64,000 nucleotides of DNA from Dyadobacter luteus. GTDB lineage: Bacteria > Bacteroidota > Bacteroidia > Cytophagales > Spirosomataceae. The DNA lies in assembly GCF_003383615.1 (NCBI RefSeq), contig NZ_QNUL01000018.1:1-64000 (forward strand). Reading direction: 5' to 3'. Position 1 is the stretch's first letter; each line of letters begins with the position of its first letter. Of this stretch, positions 8,987-16,366 are shown piece by piece. A program made the position numbers and the translations under genes. The notes below the pieces were generated by a model. That model did not search any database. It saw only the letters and a program-made list of their open reading frames with translations, and was not told where the DNA came from.

Positions 8987-9129
8987 GTATTATATTTTAT
9001 GTAAATATTAAATAAATTCTATTTACAATACAAACTCAAAACACAACCTACTAAAAATCATCCATTTAAAAATTATTCTCAACAGTAATAATCCAACTTA
9101 CTTATTATTTAAAATAAATCCAGATAAAC

Positions 9130-9160
9130 TTGTTTGATCCGAAACAGTGTATGATATTTG
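9130..9160 (+). promoter_or_regulatory. Candidate promoter of the first TonB receptor
   Basis: A TTGTTTG -33-like element (9130-9136) is followed after 16 bases by GATATTTG (9153-9160), a one-mismatch version of TAnnTTTG, 40 bases before the ATG. An AT-rich partial inverted repeat (TTATTT...AAATAA, 9105-9117) lies just upstream and might be an operator. Confidence 0.4.
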
Positions 9161-9200
9161 CAGCCAATTTTTACTCTATTTAGACCAGTTATAATTTAAT

Positions 9201-11552
9201 ATGCAAAGATTATACGCTATTATAGCCTTGTTTCTTGCCGCGACTTCTGTTGCATTAGCGCAAACAGGCAACTTAAAAGGTATTGTGAATACTGCCGACG
9301 GACATCCTGCTGTACATGTATCGGTATCCGTGAAAGGCACTCGCCACGGTGCAGTGAGTAACACGGAAGGAAGCTATCAGATTGACAAAATAATTCCCGG
9401 TGCCTACACCATCAGAGTTACGCTTGTTGGGTTACAGCCAGTTGAAAAGGAAGTTGTAATTACTGACGGACAAACAACCAACTCCGATTTCATCCTTGAT
9501 GAATCTTCTCAACAACTACAGGAAGTAGTCGTTACAGGCGGAAACAGCTTCAAAACAGACCAGACATCTCCCAGTTTAAGACTTGCTACTCCAATTCTTG
9601 AAGCGCCGCAGAATATTCAGGTTATTGGAAGACGTGTGATCGCAGATCAGCAGATTTTTGATATGCTGGAAGGGGTTACCCGTAACGTAAGCGGTGCAAC
9701 CAAAGTGGAACACTGGGATAATTATGCACGTATCAACATGCGTGGAAGTCAGGTAGGTGCATTTCGTAATGGTATGAATGTGCAGATGCCATGGGGACCA
9801 CTTGCTGAAGACATGAGTATGGTTGACCGTATAGAATTCGTAAAAGGTCCGGCCGGATTTATGCTTGCAAACGGTAATCCAAGCGGATTTTACAATGTTG
9901 TAACCAAGAAACCTACAGGACAAACCAGAGGGGAAGTAGGCTTCACACTGGGAAGCTTCGATACGTACCGTACGACGCTTGATCTGGATGGTAAACTTTC
10001 CAAAGACGGTAAATTATTGTACCGCCTTAATCTGATGGGTCAGTTGAAAGGCTCCCACAGAGACTTTGACTATAACAACAGGTATTCCATCGTACCTGTC
10101 CTGAAATATCTGATTGATGATAAGAGTTCTATAACCCTTGAATACACGCATCAGTTTTCTCAGATGAATGCAATCGGATCGAATTATGTATATTCCAAAA
10201 CGGGCGGATACGGCGTATTGCCTCGTAGCTTCTCGACATCCGAAGCCAACCTTGCCCCTACCAATAACCACGACCAGAGCATACTGGCCATTTTCGAACA
10301 TCAGTTGAACAACAACTGGCGTCTGACCGCTCAGGCTTCCTATTTCAACTATACGCAGGAAGGTTCATCCCTTTGGCCATCGGGATTTGTTACGGGAAGA
10401 ACTGACTCTCTGCAACGTGCTATTAACAACTGGGATATTCTGGGACTAAGTAAAACAGGACAAATTTTCCTGAACGGACAAGTACAAACAGGAGCTGTAA
10501 ATCACAGAATCCTTGGTGGATTGGATATGAGCAGCAAAGAATACTACCACGACTGGAGCCAGTGGAAGCTATATGGAGCTCCGATCGATATTTACAATCC
10601 TGTTCATGGCGTTACACCTGCACCGGTATTTGACAGAAGTAAAGATATCAGAGAAAGAGCTGTACAATATAAAAACGGATACAGTGCGCTGTATGTACAG
10701 GATGAACTTGGATTCTGGGAAAACCGACTGAGATTGACGCTTGCTGCACGTTACACTGAGCTGAAAGTATCCAACCCGTATGACGGCAGTTATTCGAAAG
10801 GTAAGTTTACTCCACGCGCTGGTTTGAGCGTAACTATCAATCCAAGTACCACAGCCTATGCGCTTTACGACCAATCCTTCAATGAAAATTTCGGTACCGA
10901 CTGGCAGGGAAAAAGCTTTGATCCTCAAACCGGTAACAACATGGAAGTTGGTTTGAAAAGGGGCTGGCTAAACGATAGCTGGAGCTCAACACTGACTTTC
11001 TACAAGATCACGAAGGACAATATCCTTGTAACCGACCTGGAACACCCTTCTTCGGGTGGAAACTTCTTCAGCAAGCAGGGAGGCCAACACAAAATTCAGG
11101 GTATCGAATGGGATATACGCGGGCAGATTGTAAAGAACCTTGATGTAATGATCAACTATGCCTATACCGATGCGAAAATCTCAAAACATTCCGATGAAGC
11201 TGCAATAGGTAAACAAGTGGAAGGATCAAGCAAACACGTGCAAAATACGTGGTTGAGCTATACAATCGGTAGCGGCTCGGCACAAGGTTTCGGACTTTCG
11301 GTAGGCTATCAGTACCAGGTAGGACGTTCCCCATGGTTCGTATCTGAAACTGCTCAGGATAACCTTCCTGACTATTTCCGACTGGATGGCGGAGTTACTT
11401 ACAAGAAAGACAAATTTGCTGTGAATCTGTTAGTTAATAACATTTTAAACAAGTATCTGTATTCAGGTGGTATTTACACTTATAGCGGGTTCACGTACTG
11501 GCAGACAGAGCCTGGCACCAATTTCCGTTTATCTGTCGGATACAAGTTTTAA
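9201..11552 (+). CDS. TonB-dependent siderophore-type receptor, type A copy 1
   Basis: This is an outer-membrane 22-strand TonB-dependent receptor. It has a signal peptide (1-20, ends ALAQ), a CarboxypepD_reg-like beta-sandwich at about 23-107 (GNLKGIVNTADGHPAVHVSV), a plug at about 120-240 with EAPQNIQVIGRRVI and IEFVKGPAGFMLANGNPSG (near 211), and a barrel ending in the aromatic residue of GYKF, the usual BAM signal. EAPQNIQV and the KGPAGFMLAN plug signature match the siderophore receptor class (TIGR01783, FhuE/FoxA-like). The receptor at 16367 shares these motifs much more closely than the two other receptors nearby, so the two are paralogues. The ligand cannot be named; ferric hydroxamates are a guess from class. 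Confidence 0.92.
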   Translation: MQRLYAIIALFLAATSVALAQTGNLKGIVNTADGHPAVHVSVSVKGTRHGAVSNTEGSYQIDKIIPGAYTIRVTLVGLQPVEKEVVITDGQTTNSDFILDESSQQLQEVVVTGGNSFKTDQTSPSLRLATPILEAPQNIQVIGRRVIADQQIFDMLEGVTRNVSGATKVEHWDNYARINMRGSQVGAFRNGMNVQMPWGPLAEDMSMVDRIEFVKGPAGFMLANGNPSGFYNVVTKKPTGQTRGEVGFTLGSFDTYRTTLDLDGKLSKDGKLLYRLNLMGQLKGSHRDFDYNNRYSIVPVLKYLIDDKSSITLEYTHQFSQMNAIGSNYVYSKTGGYGVLPRSFSTSEANLAPTNNHDQSILAIFEHQLNNNWRLTAQASYFNYTQEGSSLWPSGFVTGRTDSLQRAINNWDILGLSKTGQIFLNGQVQTGAVNHRILGGLDMSSKEYYHDWSQWKLYGAPIDIYNPVHGVTPAPVFDRSKDIRERAVQYKNGYSALYVQDELGFWENRLRLTLAARYTELKVSNPYDGSYSKGKFTPRAGLSVTINPSTTAYALYDQSFNENFGTDWQGKSFDPQTGNNMEVGLKRGWLNDSWSSTLTFYKITKDNILVTDLEHPSSGGNFFSKQGGQHKIQGIEWDIRGQIVKNLDVMINYAYTDAKISKHSDEAAIGKQVEGSSKHVQNTWLSYTIGSGSAQGFGLSVGYQYQVGRSPWFVSETAQDNLPDYFRLDGGVTYKKDKFAVNLLVNNILNKYLYSGGIYTYSGFTYWQTEPGTNFRLSVGYKF

Positions 11553-11575
11553 TTACATTCAACAATAATAACAAA

Positions 11576-11613
11576 GAGGCCATTTCAGTTCTAAAAACGG
11601 AATGGCCTTTTTC
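11576..11613 (+). terminator. Intrinsic terminator after the type A copy 1 receptor
   Basis: Arms AGGCCATT (11577-11584) and AATGGCCT (11601-11608) are followed by TTTTT. It lies only 9 bases before the first possible ATG of the next gene, which suggests that gene starts at a later codon or has its own start of transcription. Confidence 0.8.
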
Positions 11614-11636
11614 TATTAACTATGGCTCAACGCTTC

Positions 11637-12170
11637 ATGTACTCCTTCGTTCGCGCCCTGTCTATAACGCTCCTCATCACATGTTTGTCGGTAGGCTATA
11701 CCCCTTCAGCCATTGCTCAAAACATTATTACCAAAGAGATATATCTGAAAAAAAGTAAGGAAGCTGAACGTAAAATACTTTTCGGTCAATCCATCCTACA
11801 AGCAATCCCTGTACTTGGAAAGCCAGACAAGATTGAAGACTATTATTTTGAAGCCGATGAAAAAACCGGAAAACTTTATCATTATGGAAAAAGTCATGTG
11901 TTTTTCATGGACGATAAACTCAGTGGCTTCACAATTGTGGATTCTTCTTTGGTTGTTGGCTTGGATAACGGATTGGAAGTTCGGGTTGGAGATGGTTTAA
12001 AATCTGATAACTTCAAAAATTATAAGGCCAGATACAGCCCGGGTACATCATTCAACATATATGCCACATGTTCTATTGAATTGAATATAGGAACATCTGA
12101 TGATTCCATTTTCCTGTTGTTCGACGAAAAGGATAGGCTAAATGGCATAGCCCACTGGTCTCCTATCTAA
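11637..12170 (+). CDS. Secreted protein of unknown function
   Basis: I do not recognise this protein. It begins with a hydrophobic signal peptide ending around PSAIAQ, then a soluble region of about 145 aa. The segment ILFGQSILQAIPVLGKPDKIEDYYFEAD resembles the G...LGxP pattern of BamE/SmpA-like folds, followed by DDKLSGFTI and, near the end, LLFDEKDRLNGI, but this is weak. I chose the ATG at 11637 over one at 11622, because the latter sits 9 bases after a terminator and adds nothing to the signal peptide. It lies between type A and type B receptors and may be periplasmic. Confidence 0.6.
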   Translation: MYSFVRALSITLLITCLSVGYTPSAIAQNIITKEIYLKKSKEAERKILFGQSILQAIPVLGKPDKIEDYYFEADEKTGKLYHYGKSHVFFMDDKLSGFTIVDSSLVVGLDNGLEVRVGDGLKSDNFKNYKARYSPGTSFNIYATCSIELNIGTSDDSIFLLFDEKDRLNGIAHWSPI

Positions 12171-12332
12171 ATGTTAGCGGACACAATGTGCCCAAAAGCT
12201 ACATAAAGATCACCATCAGGCACAGGCAACGGATTGCTCTGTAAATCAGCACCCATCAAAATAATCCAAAATACTTTACAGTATAATGATCATACTCAGC
12301 ACTCCAACTCTCTCAAAGTCAGCAATAATATA

Positions 12333-12355
12333 TTATTTAAAAAAAGTCTAAATAA
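12333..12355. promoter_or_regulatory. Candidate operator: TTATTTA-N9-TAAATAA inverted repeat
   Basis: Arms TTATTTA (12333-12339) and TAAATAA (12349-12355) form a perfect 7-base inverted repeat with a 9-base spacer, ending 2 bases before the -33 element of the promoter for the doxX-DUF4198-receptor genes. By position and symmetry it could bind a dimeric repressor or activator; Fur is a natural candidate in an iron-uptake island. AT-rich spacers give such repeats by chance fairly often. Confidence 0.35.
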
Positions 12356-12357
12356 AA

Positions 12358-12388
12358 TTTGACAAATAAAATCCTGTTTCTACATTTG
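12358..12388 (+). promoter_or_regulatory. Promoter of the doxX-DUF4198-receptor genes
   Basis: TTTG (12358-12361) and TACATTTG (12381-12388) are separated by 19 bases, a perfect Bacteroidota -33/-7 promoter. Transcription should start near 12395. That is only 4 bases before the ATG at 12399, so the doxX start at 12459 is preferred. Confidence 0.72.
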
Positions 12389-12458
12389 CGAAACCATAAT
12401 GAATTGCAAACAATGCAGTTACATCCACTTTTCTTCCGACCGTTTTTTATTTTTAAGC

Positions 12459-12884
12459 ATGACAGTTTTAAATAAGCTTACCCGTACCATCTACAACACT
12501 TTTTCTGTAGATTTTTCGATGCTCATTCTTCGCCTTACTTTCGGTATTCTGATGGTACCTCATGGTTATGCCAAGTTCCAGGGCTTTGAAGAACGTCAGC
12601 ATAAATTCATGGAGTTCATGGGACTTAGTGGTCCTGTTTCTCTGGCTCTGACAATTTTTGCTGAACTGGTATGTGCGGCACTTTTGGCTGCGGGCTTATT
12701 CACCCGACTGGTTTGCATTCCGCTTATTATAACAGCACTGGTCATCGTTTTCGCTGCACACGATGGCGATATTTTTGGTGATGCTTCATCTGGTTTTTTC
12801 TACCTGATAGGCTATCTGGTTATTTTCCTGGTAGGTCCGGGCCGCTATAGTCTGGATGCTGTTCTTTCCCGCAAATTCAATTAG
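12459..12884 (+). CDS. DoxX family membrane protein
   Basis: This is a four-helix inner-membrane DoxX/DoxD family protein (PF07681). Visible motifs are DFSMLILRLTFGILMVPHGYAKF, with the conserved R..G....HG pattern in helix 1, then PVSLALTIFAELVCAALLAAGLFTRLVCIPL and a terminal helix ending in SGFFYLIGYLVIFLVGPGRYSLD. The biochemical role in this class is uncertain; members are linked to redox and quinone-related functions. I start at 12459 (MTVLNKLT...) rather than 12399 because the promoter at 12358-12388 would put the upstream ATG almost at the transcript end. It leads the DUF4198-like and type B receptor genes, so a link to metal uptake is inferred. Confidence 0.85.
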   Translation: MTVLNKLTRTIYNTFSVDFSMLILRLTFGILMVPHGYAKFQGFEERQHKFMEFMGLSGPVSLALTIFAELVCAALLAAGLFTRLVCIPLIITALVIVFAAHDGDIFGDASSGFFYLIGYLVIFLVGPGRYSLDAVLSRKFN

Positions 12885-12910
12885 TTTACTTTTACTTCAA
12901 TCCAATTTCA

Positions 12911-13624
12911 ATGAAAAAATCTCTGTTAGCAATTGCCTTCGTTCTGGTTTCAATCGGAAACCTTTTCGCGCATGCACTTTGGATCCAGACCGGTACTACC
13001 GGTAAGATCGGGCAAAAGCAATCTGTAAAAATCGTATACTCAGAACCTGACGATAAGCCTGAAAAACTGGCAGACTGGTACTCCGACGTGAAGGATTTTG
13101 AGCTTTGGTTGATCACTCCTGATAAACAAAAAGTAAAACTGGCTACTGTAGCCGGCGAAGATCACTTCACTTCTGAGTTCACTCCTGAAAAAGATGGCGT
13201 ATATACATTATCCGTTAGCAAGGCCGCTAAAGATCTGGGGGGTACTACCATTTACGAGTTCAATGCCAGCGCCATTGTGAAAGTAGGTAAATCGTTAACC
13301 GGCAACGACGCATCGTTTAATTCCAATGCCATCAGCGTTTTCACTGATGCTTCAAAGAACTTCAAGGTAAATCAGCCATTTACCCTTACCACCCTGCTAA
13401 AAGGAAAACCAACTGAAAATCTGCACGTTGGTGTAGCGTCACCAAGCGGATGGAACAAAAATATTTCCTCAGAAGCGAATGGTATAGCTACTTTCACGCC
13501 GGTATGGCCAGGTACTTACAAGCTGGAAGTTTCTACAAGCGAAGAAACGAACGGCGATCATTTCGGAAAACCGTATAAAGCAATCTGGAGATGCGCGACC
13601 TTACTTGTTGATGTAGCTAAATAA
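12911..13624 (+). CDS. Periplasmic DUF4198-like protein, possible metal-uptake accessory
   Basis: This is an exported beta-rich protein of 237 aa. The signal peptide ends around NLFAHA and the mature N-terminus begins HALWIQTG, the His-start typical of DUF4198 (PF10670), a family linked to nickel/cobalt and other metal uptake. The rest contains two Ig-like halves (DFELWLITPDKQKVKL; QPFTLTTLLKGKPTENLHVGVASPSGW; GIATFTPVWPGTYKLEV). It sits 26 bases after doxX and before a TonB receptor, which suits a periplasmic metal-handling or receptor-partner role. The metal and direct ligands are not shown by the sequence. Confidence 0.75.
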   Translation: MKKSLLAIAFVLVSIGNLFAHALWIQTGTTGKIGQKQSVKIVYSEPDDKPEKLADWYSDVKDFELWLITPDKQKVKLATVAGEDHFTSEFTPEKDGVYTLSVSKAAKDLGGTTIYEFNASAIVKVGKSLTGNDASFNSNAISVFTDASKNFKVNQPFTLTTLLKGKPTENLHVGVASPSGWNKNISSEANGIATFTPVWPGTYKLEVSTSEETNGDHFGKPYKAIWRCATLLVDVAK

Positions 13625-13658
13625 GCCATCTACTTTTCAATACCCTGCAACCACTACC

Positions 13659-13688
13659 TGACTGCCAGGCACTTCAAACTGGCAGTCA
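13659..13688. other. Hairpin between the DUF4198 and type B receptor genes
   Basis: A perfect 10-base inverted repeat, TGACTGCCAG and CTGGCAGTCA, has a 10-base loop and is followed by a pyrimidine-rich stretch but no T-run. It may be a weak terminator or an mRNA-processing hairpin that lowers receptor expression relative to the genes upstream. Confidence 0.55.
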
Positions 13689-13737
13689 TCCTCTTCTCTG
13701 TTGATAAACCAACATACCCCTTTTACTTCAACCAGAC

Positions 13738-16083
13738 ATGAAATACATTTTTACAGTGCTATGCATGATAGTCACACTGCTGGCTCATGCCCAACAGACC
13801 GGAAAATCCCATGTGAAAGGACATATCCAAACCAGTGACGGAAAACCAGGTTCTTTTGTTACCGTTCAAATTAAAAACGGAAAGTCAGCTACCGTAACTG
13901 ACGAAAACGGTAATTACCAGTTACGCAATGTTCCGGCGGGAAAGCATATATTGGTGATCAGCATAGTAGGTTTCCAATCTACTGAATATGACATTGAAAC
14001 AACAGAGGAAAGCACTTTGAACGTGGCGGATATCAGTCTGCGTGAAGATGCCAAAACATTACAGGAGATTACCGTAAAAGGTAATGTCAACAAATTCTCT
14101 CAAAAAGAGACTCCATACGTTTCACGCCTGCCATTGAAAAACCTTGAAAATCCACAGGTATACAATGTCATTTCCAAAGACCTGATGGAAGAACAGTTGA
14201 TCACAGATTACAAACAATCACTTCGTAATGTACCTGGAGCTGCTGTCGCCCACGGCGGTTACAGCAACGGTTTCACCTATTCGATCATCCGGGGATTCTG
14301 GACAGGCGCACGTATGAGAAACGGACTTGCTACCCAGCAATTCAATGGTATAGATCCTGTCACCGTAGAACGGACAGAAGCGATCAAAGGTCCATCGGGA
14401 ACACTATTCGGATCAAGCCTGATTTCATTCGGAGGACTTACGAACCTGGTTACAAAAAAACCATTGGATACTTTTCAGGGGAATGTGACATTCACCACCG
14501 GGAGCTACAATCTGGTTCGCCTTGCGGCCGATGTAAATACACCTCTCAACGCAGATAAAACGCTATTATTGAGAGTGAACACGGCACTTCATTCTGAAGG
14601 AAGCTTTATGGATTGGGGTTTTCAAAAACGTTTTGTGCTGGCTCCTTCCCTTTCTTATAAAGTAGACGACAGACTTACCCTGAACTTTGAAGCCGAGATT
14701 CTGAGGTCGAAAATGACACTTTTACCCATACAGGATTTCTCGGGTGTATCGGTCAAAAATATTTCTAAACTTCCGATTCGCTACAACCAATCTATCAACT
14801 CCGACGATCCGGTTAATGCTGGCGGAAGTGATTTATTTTATGCGCAGGCGACTTACAAGTTTCCCGGAAACTGGACTTCCAATACCCTGTTTTCCTATGC
14901 AGCCGGGCATGACGATGAATTTGTTGCACTGTGGACAAGCTGGAAAAACGACTCAACCATTAACCGCAGCGTAGAAACGTCAGCCGGAGGAACCACCGAT
15001 CTGCAATTCCAGCAGAACTTTAACGGTGATTTCAAAATTGCCGGAATGCGTAACCGTCTCGTGGCAGGAGTTGATTATTATTACAGCAAAAACCTAAGTA
15101 CGGGTTATGTAAATGCCGAATTTGCGACACAGGCGCCCTACGACGTAATCAATATCAACCGCCTTTACAGCCCAGTTTCGCTTGATAAGATCCGTGCTAT
15201 ACGCTCCAACCTGATACACGCCCGTGAATCTTCAAAGACAGAAACTTACAGCGCCTACGCATCCAACGTATTGAATATCAGCGATCGATTACTGGCTATG
15301 CTCAGTTTGCGTGTAGACCGCTACGAATATAAAGGAGCGGCAGTTATGTTCTCAGATTACACAGGAGGTTACGGACAAACTGCTTTGTCTCCCAAATTTG
15401 GACTGGTATACCAGCCGGTCAAAGATCAGGTAAGCATTTTTGCAAACTATATGAATGGTTTCCAGAACAATGGCTCAGCCCGCCAGCCGGACGGAAGCAT
15501 TACCGTACTGAAACCTGCGAATGGCTACCAGTGGGAAACGGGTGTAAAACTGGATGTTTTCAATCATAAACTGAGCGCAACAGTGAGCTATTACAACATT
15601 GACCTGACCAATGCGATCAGGCAAGATGCGGGTGGTTTTTCACGACAAGATGGTAAACAACGCAGTAAAGGAATCGAGGCCGACATCATCGCCAATCCGT
15701 TGCCGGGATTATCTATCATTGCAGGTTTTGGGATGAACGACTACAAATACCTGATCGCCGATGAAGGCCAGGTGGGTATTACTACAGGTTTGCCTAACGA
15801 CTTTGTCAATTTCTGGATGAGCTATAAAGCACCAGCAGGAGCGTTACGCGGCGTGGGTGTAGGTTTCGGTGGAAACTATGTAAGCGAAGCTTATTCCGAC
15901 AATCAATATGGCTCACTAACAATACCAGCCTATACACTATTCGATGCGACAGTATTTTATGATAAACCCAAATGGAGACTGGCACTGAAAGTCAATAACC
16001 TTTCGAATACTAAAATGTGGGGACTCAACAACAACCCAATGAATCCAAGAAATTTTGCTACTTCTCTGTCATTCAAGTTTTAG
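13738..16083 (+). CDS. TonB-dependent siderophore-type receptor, type B copy 1
   Basis: This is an outer-membrane TonB-dependent receptor of 781 aa. It has a signal peptide (1-19, ends AHAQ), a CarboxypepD_reg-like domain at about 24-110, a plug with LKNLENPQVYNVISKDLM near 137 and TEAIKGPSGTLFGSSL near 212, and a barrel ending SLSFKF. The segment NPQVYNV[IV]SK[DE][LI]M[EQ]EQ[LI][IV]TDYK is nearly identical in the receptor at 18799 and absent from the receptors at 9201 and 16367, marking type B. It follows doxX and the DUF4198-like gene and is probably read with them past a hairpin. The ligand is unknown; the class suggests a ferric siderophore. Confidence 0.92.
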   Translation: MKYIFTVLCMIVTLLAHAQQTGKSHVKGHIQTSDGKPGSFVTVQIKNGKSATVTDENGNYQLRNVPAGKHILVISIVGFQSTEYDIETTEESTLNVADISLREDAKTLQEITVKGNVNKFSQKETPYVSRLPLKNLENPQVYNVISKDLMEEQLITDYKQSLRNVPGAAVAHGGYSNGFTYSIIRGFWTGARMRNGLATQQFNGIDPVTVERTEAIKGPSGTLFGSSLISFGGLTNLVTKKPLDTFQGNVTFTTGSYNLVRLAADVNTPLNADKTLLLRVNTALHSEGSFMDWGFQKRFVLAPSLSYKVDDRLTLNFEAEILRSKMTLLPIQDFSGVSVKNISKLPIRYNQSINSDDPVNAGGSDLFYAQATYKFPGNWTSNTLFSYAAGHDDEFVALWTSWKNDSTINRSVETSAGGTTDLQFQQNFNGDFKIAGMRNRLVAGVDYYYSKNLSTGYVNAEFATQAPYDVININRLYSPVSLDKIRAIRSNLIHARESSKTETYSAYASNVLNISDRLLAMLSLRVDRYEYKGAAVMFSDYTGGYGQTALSPKFGLVYQPVKDQVSIFANYMNGFQNNGSARQPDGSITVLKPANGYQWETGVKLDVFNHKLSATVSYYNIDLTNAIRQDAGGFSRQDGKQRSKGIEADIIANPLPGLSIIAGFGMNDYKYLIADEGQVGITTGLPNDFVNFWMSYKAPAGALRGVGVGFGGNYVSEAYSDNQYGSLTIPAYTLFDATVFYDKPKWRLALKVNNLSNTKMWGLNNNPMNPRNFATSLSFKF

Positions 16084-16096
16084 TAGATAAAAAATG

Positions 16097-16151
16097 AAAT
16101 CGGATCGCAGGAGTAAAGTTTCCGCATGATAAAACTCCTGCGTCCGGATTT
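16097..16151. other. Long hairpin after the type B copy 1 receptor
   Basis: Arms at 16097-16114 and 16134-16151 pair through CGCAGGAGT/ACTCCTGCG and an outer AAATC..GGA/TCC.GGATTT stem with two bulges. There is no T-run, but the stem is strong and lies 14 bases after the stop codon, so it is probably a terminator or a 3'-end stabiliser. Confidence 0.55.
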
Positions 16152-16318
16152 CGACCGCCGGCAGAGGCCTACCCGCTTAATTGACTAACATCAACAAAAT
16201 ATTTACTCCATTTTTCTTACACAAACTTTAACTGATGCTGTAAAGCATCACAATCAACTGATCAAAAGGGTTTCATCAATCAACTAAGCCATACACAACT
16301 GAGTCTGTAACTGTGCAA

Positions 16319-16326
16319 TACGTTTG
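16319..16326 (+). promoter_or_regulatory. -7 box upstream of the type A copy 2 receptor
   Basis: TACGTTTG is a perfect TAnnTTTG box 40 bases before the ATG at 16367. I see no clear TTTG at -33. Its placement relative to the start is the same as for the type A copy 1 receptor. Confidence 0.48.
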
Positions 16327-16366
16327 ACGCATTAGTTTTCACAATTTCAACGCAACCTTACTAAAC

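Noticed and set aside
8932..9200. Cobalamin or other riboswitch before the first TonB receptor
   Set aside because: No conserved B12-box or other riboswitch core is visible; the spacer is AT-rich and unstructured apart from promoter-like elements.
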